Of a stretch of 64,000 nt of DNA, positions 12,990 through 26,000 are shown in pieces. The DNA is from Cruorifilaria tuberocauda (lineage: Eukaryota > Nematoda > Chromadorea > Rhabditida > Onchocercidae). The notes beneath the pieces were generated by a model that was given only the letters and a program-made list of their open reading frames with translations, ran no database searches and had not been told where the DNA came from. Position numbers and translations under genes: made by a program. Every line of letters begins with the position of its first letter. The first letter of the stretch is position 1. The stretch spans positions 530,420 through 594,419 of the forward strand of contig JABVXU010000005.1 of NCBI GenBank assembly GCA_013365365.1, given 5' to 3'.

Positions 12990-14075
12990 CTATTTGTAAT
13001 TGAGCATCGTATTCTGGAACTGCTGATCCTGAACAGCGGATGTTGAAGATGTTTGCTGTGTGTAGCATTGAATTTTCTCCAATGGTGTTATCATATTGAA
13101 CCTGAAGATTCAAAGTTAGAATCCTGAAGACCCGGGAGATAGGCGACAACAAATGCTAGACTGCTAACCCTGCCGGCCTAGGCGCTTCTGACTTGAAAGC
13201 TGTATTGTCAAAAGGGAAGTAGGATCTATTTGTGCTCAATGTCCTGCCAAAAGCAGCCATATTAAGACGAAATGCGGACGGATCGTTGACCATCATCTGA
13301 TTGGCAGTGGCCGTTGAAGCGGCGCTAGGATAGCTGCATGCTGCTGCTGCGACACTTGTCACCGAACTGGTCGCAGCTACCGCCGCTGACTGATTAGCAG
13401 CCGAGAGTACAGAAGCTGGTATCCCTGCATTGAAGTGACCTGAAATTAGCCATCACTAGTTTCAGGATATTTCAGATATTAAATAAATCTTTTTCTGTGA
13501 ATCAAAAGCAAACAATATAAATCGATAAAAGTACAATAAAAATGCCCTTTTATAGAGTTAATTATTTTTATTCAAATTAGGACTACACTAAGCTCATACA
13601 TAAAAGGTTACTGCTTAGTCCTTCAAATTACTGCATAAAATGTTTGGAGGAAAATTACTTTCAGAAAGAATAGAAGTTTCTTTGAAGTTTAAATAACTTG
13701 CAAAAAGTTATATGAACTGAAACTGTAAAGTATGTCATCTTAATTCAAAAAACGATGTGATTAAATTTCTAGAATTCAACGAAATAGCTTCTAATAGTAG
13801 TGATGCTTTTAATGAATCCATCAAATTTATTCAAAAACTGAAAATCGCCGGAGAGATTTACTCGAACCATTCCTCTTTCTACTTTTTGTGATTTCTCTGA
13901 AATTTTTAATGAGAGAAAAAAAAGCACAAACGAACTAAAATCTATTTGTGGTTGTGTGACGGAAGCTAAATCGGAAATGCCATGTGCAGCAGCCGCCATG
14001 GTTGGCGCTGATGTTGCCGCAGCTGCTTCATTTCTCCATGCATTCAATCCTTCCAAGCCTTCCATAAAATTGCTT
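12990..14075 (-). CDS. lin-29: LIN-29 C-terminal exons 10-12
   Basis: Exon 14075-13936 continues from the last finger (ADR then RNISNF) into an Ala-rich stretch. Exon 13439-13169 is Ala/Ser-rich ([17 protein letters not shown]) and then reads [16 protein letters not shown]. The final exon 13101-12990 begins [12 protein letters not shown] and ends QNTMLNYK before TAG. The final intron is only 67 bases (donor GGGTTAGC, acceptor AATCTTCAG). Reading through it instead gives AGLAV and a TAG at 13158-13156, so two C-termini are possible. I prefer the spliced form because the last exon is Gln-rich, in phase and better formed. Exon 10 uses a weak A/GTTCGT donor at 13935, chosen because it is the one that keeps phase. 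Confidence 0.75.
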
Positions 14076-17000
14076 CTGCAACGCTTTTGCTCTCAGTGTT
14101 TTCAAAAGTTTCGATATGTTCTTGAAAGGTTGATCGATAATAGTTTCAGCAAATTAATGAAATATTGACACTGTGTCATATCGGATGATAAGTTAAAAGC
14201 AGAAGTTAAACAATTAATTAGTGAAACTTTCTTTAAGTATTATGTTTATTGTATTATACTCGATGGAAAAATGAAAATGAATGCATACATGTTTCTCCTG
14301 TCAGCATGCTTAGTCATATGCTTTGCAAGGTAAGTTTGTTGCGTATAGGATTTACCACAGTATGGGCAGATGTGCACCTGAAATATTTCATTAATTTGTA
14401 AAAGTTCAAGTCTATATACCAACATGAGACGAATGCTTTTTCTTATGTAACGGGAAAAAAAAACATGTTTAGTTATCACACGTATCGTTAAAATTTCATT
14501 TTACTCACGTATTTTAAAGAGAAACGAAAATTAGGAGAAAATAGAGGTGAAGAAAAACTTTTAAAGTTCAATTAATAGCACCGCTTTTGTTGCATCTTTC
14601 AACCGAACAAAAAAATTAGACGATTATTGCCGAACAAAAAAAAAAATGTAAAAGATTATAAATGATTTGTTTAGACAATTTCCCCTTGAGCATTATTGAT
14701 CAATGATTATTGGATGGAAAATGAAGTGAAAAATTGAATTTATCAATAAAAGTTTGTGAACTGTTTGAGTGAGGTTACAAACCGGATTGTATAATAATAA
14801 CCAGTAGATTATCTATTGATCAAAGAAAACGATCCATTTCTGTTACGGTTTTCTTTGAAAAAATAACACTTTATAACTGACCCATGTAAAATACCTTTAA
14901 GTGCTTCGATTCCTTGTGCTTCGGTATATGCTCCAATAATGCTTGTTCATCCGTGAAGCATTTATAACAGCTGAAAAGCACTTCACTTATACTTCCTTCA
15001 CCTATCACTTCATCCTTCTCTGCCATTATCATTGTCGAAATACGCTGGGACAAGTGTTGTAACCTTCAAACAAGCCGAATACGGCATAGTCTCCTGTTAT
15101 ATCTAGGCTTTACGATTATTATTACACTTATCAACTTGAAATTATCATTTAGTTATGAAAAGTGTTTTAAGTTAGTTAATCTCTAGAATCAGTAAGTTAT
15201 TCTCTCCAGCATAACCTATTAAGAAAACTGGAAGATGACAGATATTATTTTACAAAAAAAAAGGAAAAATACCTATTGCACTTGAATGGTTTATCGGATT
15301 GGTGGCACCTTGAATGTGACTGCAAATTTGATAGCTGACTAAATGCTTTTTCACAGCCTTGAAATTTGCATTTGTATGGCTTCTCACCGGTATGCGTTCT
15401 GATGTGTTGTTGCAAGTGTGATAGCTGTGTAAACTGAAATTTATACTTTTTAACAGCTACTCACTCTCATTCATTTTCGTATTATCATATTTTTATTTCC
15501 TTATTTGCAATCCTTTGAATGTAATTTAATGAGGAAAACGATCATTTATGAAGAATATCGACAGAAGAATGATAGGAACCTTTTTCCCGCAGTATTGGCA
15601 GGGTCCAAAGGGCTTTATACCAAGGTGTATCCTCATGTGCTGCGACAGGTACGAGCTATTCGCAAAAGATTTGATGCAATGAGTACATTTGTATGGCTTC
15701 GCCTCTCTCATGTGCATCTGACTGTGTACCTGGTGCACTTCCGGTTTGGTGTCGAAGCCCTGGAATAAACAATCAATCGCTAACCATAATATCAGATAAT
15801 ACTTTGTCCTATGATAACGGATAATTGCATATCACAATCAAATGATGCTACTGAAACAGACATCAATGTATTATCTGATGGTGCAACTAAACCGAATTTA
15901 TAATAAAATTCGTCTTCATTAATTAGATATATTCAGTGCAAAACTTAATATGAAAAATTAGAATTATTTTGCATTATAAGGAAATAAATGGTTGAATCAA
16001 AATCTTCGCAGAATTTAAGCATTTCCGAGTATTTTCAATCAGAAAATTTGAATGCGGTACGAGCAAGGAAGATTCAGGATGAATCTTATGAATGGTCAAA
16101 TTACCCATCATTGATATTAATTTTAGTACCATAAAGCAAAAACTGAGTAAAATGTGATGAGTTCATTTTTTCTTATTTCACTATTTAACAGAAATGATTT
16201 AGTAGTGATGGCAATTATTACTAATTATTCTTAAGACACTAATACATCATTACTTTCAAAGTAATAAATTAACACAAAAATACTTGCAGAAGACATTTAA
16301 TATCAGAATACTTGCGATCAAGCACTTTGTTAGCTTGACCAAAGAGTCAAACATCTTTCAAAGAACTACAAATTCAAAAATTGCTATGTAATAATTTTTT
16401 TTTTGTAAAAATTCCTTTGAATTAATCTTTGAACTAATTTTTACTATCAATTAAAAAAGTAAGGTGAGTAAGGAAAAAGAGCCTTATTTTGCATTAAACG
16501 AAATTTCAAATAGTTATTGTTATGCGATGTTTTTTCTTTTAATCCTATTTTCGAAATCTCAACTTCTTTTGCAAGTCGATAATCATTTCATAAGAAGTAT
16601 CGAAAAATGATGCAAAGTTTTACATCAGCTCTTTGAGATCCTTTACGGAATAATTTGCTCATGATAATTGAATTGAAATTGACATCCTATGCTTTAGGAT
16701 GTGTTCCCAATTTCGATAGAGAAAAGTTTTGTTTGGAATATTAATAGAAACATGGCGTTAAAATTGATAAAACTGACCTTAATGATTTAATTTCATTCTT
16801 TAAGAAAGTATTGGAACTGTTTTGCAATCTTAGCTTAGGTTCGATTAAGGATTAACATAAAAAATTGTTCAATCAAAGTTATCGATGTTTTTCTCAGAAC
16901 GGTTTTTATCTTATTTAGCAAAAAGCAAAAAATCCTTGAAGAGGATAAAGAACTGTTTAAAGGACATCAGGATATGAAAGCGACATTAATTCAAGAATTT

Positions 17001-20000
17001 TTTGATGAATGAAATTGCAAGGATTGTTAATTCTAATGGAATAATCGATCATGATTATTGATAAACAATTGAACTGATATGATTACAATAATGTTAGTAG
17101 TAAAGATGATTCAACTACCTATCAAGGTCATAATTTTCTCCTTCAGAAAAAGGTTTTACACTGATCAAATTAAAGTCTTTACCGGCATTGCTGATATTTC
17201 GCCATTTTCTTACAGCAATAATTAGTGTTAATTAAAATTCATAATTCATTATTTATTTAACTATAGTTCATGCATTTCTCTGTGTCATACTTTATAACAT
17301 ACAGACTGTTAAGATCAATGATGCCTTCTGATGTTGAAAAGAGATAAAATTCATTGATGATATCTTCATTTCAGTATTTCGCTCGCTGTTCTTTTTGCTT
17401 ATTCCAACTTCAGTTTAAATATAAATTATTCTTAAAAAAAGTTACAGATTGCTCTTTTCAAGCATTGATAATACTACTTATATCACCTTTTTGAACTCTT
17501 TTCCACTGAATTATTAAATGTTTAATATTAATTTCTGTTTTTCTTTTATTTTCTAAATTAAAGTATGAACATGTAAGAGCTAAAATCAAAAAATTCCAAA
17601 AGAACAAATAATGAAAACTGGCATGAGTGGATCTAAATCATTCCGTAGAAAATTATTTTGTAAAGTGTATTCTTTTCATAGATTTGGTTTCATCACTTTT
17701 TTAGTAACATGACATAAAATTAAATGAAAAGGAAAGTATATTTTTCTTTTAATTTTAATTTGAAGCTAGTAACTTGAAGTATTTAAATTGCCTTAGCTTA
17801 ATTTATCTCACACTGATACGACGTTTTGTTCGGATATGCAGAGATGAACTATACGTGATTTAGATGTCACGATTCAACGTTCTCATCTCAGAGTATCACT
17901 CGGAATTTGCCAGCTGCGAAAGAAGGATAAATCCATTTTTTGGTTGTTTAACAATAGAAAGATGATTGATCTCTATTGATAAATCAGGATATCACTGATG
18001 AATAGAGCAAGAAAAGTTAATGCCTTCTGAATTTAGGCACTTGACGATATCAATTGATTACCTTGCTTGTAAGAATTTCAGAAATGCTCTTTCTAATCTT
18101 TTATTACTTCATAATTCCTTCTTTTCCTCCTCCTTCAAACTCTTCAATGATATCTTTTATTGCTCCCTGAAAGTTTTCTCTCTCCCTGAGAGTATTGGTA
18201 GTAAAATGTCTCAAAAATGTCCGCAAATCAATCAATACTTTTCCTCTGTAATAAAATCACAACACTTCACACAAATTTCAAGGGTCTGACTCTTCGAACA
18301 TAATTCATCTCTCTTTCTTCTTCTCTCTCCTATCTCTATCTCTATCTTTCTCTCGAAGAAATTACCATCTCTTCAATGTTATATTTGTGTATTCCTTGCT
18401 TCTTTAGGTTCTTGACGGACAATATTAGAAATTACACTAATTAAGACAGTATATACATTCATACATATACAAAGAGTTCTTTCCGCGGTGTCTTAAGAAC
18501 CAATCAGAGACGTATCTCTGGAAGAGGCGGATCGACTAGCAGAGAAACGAGTGTGCTTGTGGTGGGTCGACAAGATACACCGTAAATGAATGAATGATTC
18601 CTGATCACTCTGTTAGATGATAGATCAGAAGGAAGAGAAGGATTCGTTTTTGAAATGTATGAGGGATGAATCCTGAGGTTACTTAGCATGTAACTCATTT
18701 TATCAACCTTCTTATTCATTTCATTCCTTGAAAAACCCTTCAGCTATTTGTTAATTTAGTTCGAATTTAATGCTATTTTGAAAAGAAATGAAAAATAAAA
18801 CATTTTGAAATTGAAACTCAGAGCAGTGATCAAAAGTAAAGATATCATTACTTACCGGACAACTTTAGTCTGACATTAAAGAGAAAATGTTTTCCATTCA
18901 GAACAACTCGGTCGTTGCCGAATATTCTTACAGTTGCAACAGATGTTACTCTAACAGATGTTTGCTGTTTCCGCATGGTCACTACTATCAAAAATTCAGT
19001 ACGAAGAAATACATATGGAAGATGAGAGAAGTCCAATCGATTATGAGTCAAAAAAAAGCCGGATGAGAAGAATTTGAGGATAATGGAAAGTGTATAAGTA
19101 TGCAAGAGAATAGTTGAGTACTATATTCATGACGCAGATAATCATATAAATTCGTTTTCCAAAATTTACGCATATTGAAATGGAACAAGAAATTATCATA
19201 TCATTGAAGAGTGTTTTCGATCAAAAGGACGTCTGAAAGATGATGCTAGCTGATTTTTCAATAAAAGACTAATGAAGAATGTTTCTGAGATTTTGCTCTC
19301 CTAAAATCCTGTATCTGAGCTTATTTGCTTAATTAATGAGAGAAAAACAGATTATTATTGTCGAATACGGTATAAGAATCGGTAATTTTTCAGTGTTTTT
19401 ATGAAGTTTATGTAATGCAAAAAAGTATTAATTATTATAATTCCTAAAGTCAAATTAAATGAAAACAGCTGGAGGAATAGATATCTTGTTTTTATGTTAA
19501 ATTATAAATGCGATTCAAATGTTAAAAGTCATCGACAGTAAGGACGAAAATTTCATTTACTCAACTAGTTTGATAATCTCTTAGCAGTGTTATTTGATTT
19601 ATTCCCATTATAATATATGATAATTACGGATCTCTCAAGGGGATTTGAAAAGAGAATATAAAAGTATTCCTGGAAATATCAGTAATGTAAATGTGGATGC
19701 TCCGACATTCCGCCTAACTTATATAATCGCTTTTAATTAAAAGAAGTTAGGTATTTCAAGATAAAGTTGAAAGGCAGTTATAGCCTCTGCTTCAAATACG
19801 TTCAGTTCAGCTTTTAACAATCGAGGGAGCAAGTTATACGAACAGTGACTTTTAACTTTATTTTTAGCCTACCACCAAAATTTTGTCATTCTTCTAGTGT
19901 TGCATGGTAAACCTGAAATTATTCTATGTTCATTGGATTCGAATTTTCTATAAAAAAAAAAATTTTAATTTAATCTATAGTAGTCATTGATAAAATCGGT

Positions 20001-23000
20001 AAAACGGTTAAATCATTTTTAAGAAAAAAAAATGAAGAACATCCTCCGATCCGATGACACTCTTGAAAAATAAGTTAAACGACATCTTGAAAGTAACATG
20101 AGCTAAATGTGGTACTGCTTAAGAGAGTACTTACAGATATCATTCATCTACAGAATGAGAGACGATTTCATGTTTCAAATGAAGAAAAAGTACGCTTAAG
20201 AAAAAATATGGTTAATTACACTTGCTTCAGAGCTTGTTCTAGACTATATTTTTATAATACCAAAATCAATATCTCCCAATAATCATAACACTTTCCACCG
20301 CTATTCATGCATTTCATAGACGAACATTTTCATTAACAGAAATTTCGCAAGTGAAAATTTTGGAGAAAACTGCAATCTCGCAGTAATTTTCGTATTCATT
20401 ATTTGCATAATGTGAAAAAGCGTGAGAAAATTCTTGAGAATAAAAATGAATGAGAGGAAGCATAGAGTAGCAAAAGGGTATTTCCCGAACGGTGATGAGC
20501 ATACATAGCTCGCGGCTCCCCCGCTGCTTTGCAATTCCGATCAGGCGGTGTCCCAATGTTGTCCGCACGAAGTTCGAAGGAACAACTAGACAGGCTTTCG
20601 ATACTATCTCTTCTCGACGCTTAAAACTTTATCAGAACAAGCCTCAGACTCAGACATACATATTCATAGACACAGAGACATACATCTTTATGAATGATTA
20701 TTAGAGAGTGTAAGTAAGCTGCTTGCATATCATCTGTATTCACGATGAAAGCAGAAATGCCCTTCAAAGTTTCTTGAAAAAGATGAAAATCGATGGATAG
20801 AAGTCATTATTATATTTGATAAGTGTGAAGAGATATAAGTAGACAGGTAGATATTAATGGTACTCATTAGCCTAGAATTTTCATTTCTTGCAAAATGCTC
20901 TTTCCATCAGCAAATTATACTCTTTTTTTCAGGACTTGGCCCATGAATGGTGGGAATCTGCCTGGCTAGAATCTTTCCTTTCTTCTTCTCTGCTTTTCAT
21001 ACTTCCCATAAATATTCTTAGCTACCTTTCAGCGGGAAGTAATGGAGAATTGTTAGCCGTCTGCTTCTTCGTAATATCAGACATGCATCTGCCCTGAATC
21101 ATCGCATGTCTGCTAAGTTTCATTTTCACTTCTTCCTTCTTGTCACTTTACCTCACTACTTATCCACTTTTTCTTTTTCACGCTTGGTAGAAAAAATGAA
21201 AGACCACACGACGATATATATGACGTGACCTCACAAGCATTATACGTACCGTTTGTCGTCTTTCATTCTTATGAATTCATTCCTTACTGTTGTTATACAA
21301 TTTTTAATTCATTCGCACTATTGTTTCGGAGTTCGGAAGGTAACAGGCTGTGATTCAGAATCACATGAATTACTTGATCTGGATAATTTCCCCGCATAAT
21401 AATCAAGCACTGAATTCCAATTCGAGAAGCCGTCAAGATATTTAAACAAGTAAACGTAAAAAATATATTTCATCTCATTTCAGTTACGATTTCCGCAACA
21501 GATATTTTATCTGAATATATTACGATATCTAATTCAACATGTCGTTTAAAATTAATTTAACAAAGAAATTTTTGCAAGCACTCATACTCACAACTTCTAA
21601 TACTCTTTGTCGTGTAATACTTTCCAGAGAATAGGAGAGAAAACCTTGACGTACAAGAAATCTTATTAATTTTCAAACGTACGTCACTTCTGAATCAATC
21701 ATATGAGCTAAATTTTATAGAATATAATTATATTCATTATATTTACAAGTATTTTCTAATTCTTCCTTCAGTAATTTTTTTCTAAAATTAGTCCAAAATT
21801 TCTAAAGTTTCTTGCTTAATGTCAGGTTCTTTTAAAGCATTTTAAATTTAAATAAACAAGATACACTCGATAGTATGTAACATATAAATTCTTAAAAATT
21901 ACTTATACAAACTCATCATTTATTTGTGATACTTCAAACAGCCGAGAAACAGCACTAGCTATAACAAAAATAAGGGTAGAATTAAATGAGAAAGTGAATT
22001 TAACATCAAAATGAGAAAGCTGAAATGCGTAGTACAACTATTTAGGGAATGGTAAAAGCGCAGCAAGAATCAGAAATTGTAACTAATTGACTAATTGAAG
22101 TTCCATCTCAAAAAATTAAATTAATGCAATGAATTTCATCTACTAAGCTTTTACTATGACACTCTTCTTTTACATTTGAAGCCTTTTACCTTTTTCACTT
22201 TTCTTTCTCGCAATTTTGATAAAGAATTTAATACGTTAATACTAAGTCCTATCAGTAAATTACTGCTAAAGCTTTAATAAAGACTAGATTAGAAGTCAGA
22301 TTACTTGACATATTCGGGATTAATCGGTAGATTGGATGGGTAATGAGTTTCATCTAGAAACTGCAAATCATTGGAAGCTGTTAATTAGTTACTTCCAATT
22401 TCTGCCCATAGTTCGTGGAAATAATTTTGGAAATATACCGTACACTCACACTTTCTCATGTTGGCCTTCACATGTCACATTTATTTTCTCTGCTTAACTT
22501 GTTCTCATGCTTGTCTTATCGAGCCTTGTTTCCAACTGAAGCGGAAAGTAACGGCTCTAAGTGGTCAGTGGCGCAAAAAGTGTTGGTAATTTACTCGGCA
22601 TAAGTCTGAAATGTTTGCGAAGATATGTTTCGTCCACTTTGTGCAACAAAAATTACCCTACTGATCATATCATGAGAAATGTTATCAAGTACCATAGTCA
22701 GACAGATCAGCAAACAGGATGACAGTTTACCGTCCTAAAAGAAAATTTGTCATCTTAGACATCATTTTTCCATATGAAAAAATCTTTTCATAAGAAGAGT
22801 TTTGCTCAAAAAGTTGAATAGTGAAGAAAGAGCAAATTATGATAGTTGAAAATGTATGGAAAAGTGAAGGGCACATTCTAAGTGATACGGCGATAAAGGT
22901 TCAGAGAAAAGTACGGGTACGAGAAACCTGCCTACCGGCATCTTCTGGTTGGGCCCCCGATGTCGTACAAACAGCAGAAAGAATCACTTCAACTCACTGT

Positions 23001-26000
23001 AAAATTTCCTTTTTTTCCGAAAAGAAAATAAAGGAAGGAGAGAAAATGAATAGGGAAGCTGATTAGGGAAGAAGTGGGGTGAAAGGCGGGACTAGCTGGA
23101 GAAGACGATGATGAAAAGATGGATCGCTCCGGTGGACCCGGTTTTTCCTTCTCCTTTACCACCTTTTTACACTGTAATGACCGGTCAATACACCATCATC
23201 ACTATTACCATCACCAACAATCACTATCATTATCATCATCATCATCATCATCAATATCATCATTATCATCAACACTACTGCTGATACTGCTACTGTTATC
23301 ATCCCTTCTCCCATATCATCATTAAGCTTTCTCTTCATTCCGATCAAACATAAAGCAAATGAATCTTTCTCAATTCATTCTTCAAACAAATTCCGATCGA
23401 TCACTCTATTTACACAACAGTCATTTCTATGCATTTAAAACATTCAAATTAATTTATGAAAGAATTTTGGCTTATTTCGGTTAGCTAGAAGCTTCAATCG
23501 ATTCCATTCCTGAAAATTTTTCCATCTTATAATCCGTTAGCAGCAAAATCATTAAAGCCTATAAATTCTTTGTGTAGTGATGAAGGAAAGCTTTTTTCCA
23601 CTTAGCAGAAAAAGCCAAAGATATTTTCCCTTTATCGTATCGCTATAGCAAAACTCACATTAATCCTTCGTCACCGTCCCACTACAGACACGTTCAAAAT
23701 TGCATAGTCCGTAATTCATCGAAAGTATTTTACAGCGACACGTTTTAAACTCATTTACCCTTGCGATCGGTTTTCTGTATGGTCCTTTCGTGAGAAACAA
23801 AGAAAGATTGGTACTGTAAATCTTCGGCAATTATTTGTAGTTAACGTAGCTTTTCCCATTTAACTATTCAACAATACTTACTAAAAGTGAGGACTTGGGA
23901 AAAATCTTAAATTCACTTCTGAAAGGTTTTCATAGGAGAAAAAAATTTCAATCTCGAGAAAGCAAATCTATGAATGTAATTACTATTATTGTTATCGTTG
24001 CATTAACTTTATCTTTTCACGAATAAATCCCAACTTCTCTCCACAAAATTATTTGATTATTTGGATTCATTTTTTTTCATATACCACCTCACTGTCAAAG
24101 CAGTGAAATGGCAAGAATTTTCACTCGAAAAACAATTTTTACTTTCAACATAATCATTTCTTCCCTTTAGGAAAAAACAACAACTTCCAAAATTTATTCA
24201 CATTTTTCTCATTCTCTTTGGCAAAGATAAAAGTGAAAAAATAAGATCGAAATAAAGTACAAAAACAGTGCCTCATTATTATTTGCATTTGACTGCATGC
24301 ATGCATGTACTATCATGACGGCAGTATCAGCTGCTGTTAGCAGTAGCATTAGCATTATAAAAACCGACAAAAGTAGAAAAAGAAAATTTTTCGGTAAGGG
24401 ATGAGACAAGCCTGGAATTGAGCTAACGAATTCCAAAACAGATAAAAATTAATCGGAATGAAAATTTGAAAAATGCAATATTAATAAAAATATTAGAGCA
24501 AATTAGAAAGCCATTTGAAACAGAAATTGAACTTATGAAATGGTAAACATTTTAATCCCACTTTGTTATCCTTTATAGTGACCCTTTCATTCAGAAAACT
24601 TTAGTGAATTTTCAGTTTTCGAAAGTGACAAGCTTGCAGTTAAATAAGCCAAAAATGACTTCCTGGACCTTTCATGGTCAATTTACGGTAATGTAAGAAG
24701 GTCTGATTGCATGTTTTTATTCACACATCATCCTGCAAGAGGCATTGTCTGAAAACAACACCTTTCAAGTGACAATGCATGACACATGATGAATACCGTA
24801 ATCGACTTCAGGAAAAGCCACTTTTCTAGAAATTCAGGAGTTCGGCTTTTAGAATCCAAATCTAAGGAAGCCAGATTACACTTTAACACTTTGGATTTTT
24901 TCAGTAAAAATCATAAGCATTGAAAACCGATTGCCGATTAGCAAGCAAATAAGAAATTGCCATTATTTTTAGTTGAAAGCCAAAATATTTAACTTACTCG
25001 GAAATCAGGTAAATTCCTCTGACGTATGAATCGTGAATGAAAAGAATAACTGAATCATAGTTTTGAATATGAAGGAAGATGGATACAGGAAGATGAAAAA
25101 TTCTCCTGCTACGTATGGAAGTGTAAATAATCTAACTAAAATTGATTTTGCAAATATTCACATAATTATTAAATTAATTATCTTAAATGAACATATAAAT
25201 GAAGCATACATTTATTGATAATCTCAAATGAACAGTTTCTCAATCAAAGGAAACAATTAACAATTAATTCTGAAAAAACTGCAACAAACGATGATAATAT
25301 ATATACTTTTTAATTAGTAATAAAAAAAAATTTTCTCCTAGAATTTTTTCATTTATTTTTTAATAAAACTGTTTTAATATATGAGTAAATATGTGGATTA
25401 AATTTACGAAATTTGAAGTCTTTAATTTTTGTTTCCGGACAAGATTCGAATTGTTTTAAGAAAGTTAGCTTTTTGATTAATTATTTCTGCGGTGAGCATT
25501 TGAAAGAATTTAAAATCTACAGGTTATGCATGTTGAAGAAAAAAAAAACTATCAAATTAAGAATCAATTTTCGCTCATTTCTATCAAATCAAATATCGCG
25601 TATCTTCTGTGTTTGAGAATCTGAAAACCTGTTTGAATAAGTTTTTTTTTCCTTACCCTCTCTTTCCACTTTTCCGCTCTACTGATAAAGCCTACGGGTT
25701 AGAGAAAAGTCTTGAGCAAACGATGAAAGCAGCTTGAATAATCATGAAATTTCTATCTGACCTAAAGTTTGCAAAATTCTAGATAGGCGATGTACTTTGT
25801 TATTATAATTCACCATTAACGCGTCTGCTAAGTTTTATTTTATTAGCAGAAATTTTCGATGCAATATTTCCTGAAGAAATATAATTGAGTGAATATTGAT
25901 GAATAAATGCGCACAAATAGTTTCCATGAATCTATTCTCAATCACGCAAAGCATCAATTTCCCTCTAATGAATAACATGTAACATTTAAAATTTTTTTCA

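Noticed and set aside
12877..13152. 91-codon minus-strand open frame ending in poly-Ser
   Set aside because: It is the wrong frame across the lin-29 last intron, last exon and 3' repeat; the poly-Ser comes from the trinucleotide repeat.
13956..14168. Plus-strand 70-codon frame
   Set aside because: It is the antisense shadow of lin-29 exon 14075-13936.
15505..15768. Plus-strand 87-codon frame
   Set aside because: It lies opposite the zinc-finger exon 15759-15580, whose finger sequence is unambiguous.
23119..23347. His/Ser-rich and Met/Ile-rich open frames
   Set aside because: They are translations of the CAT repeat and its complement.
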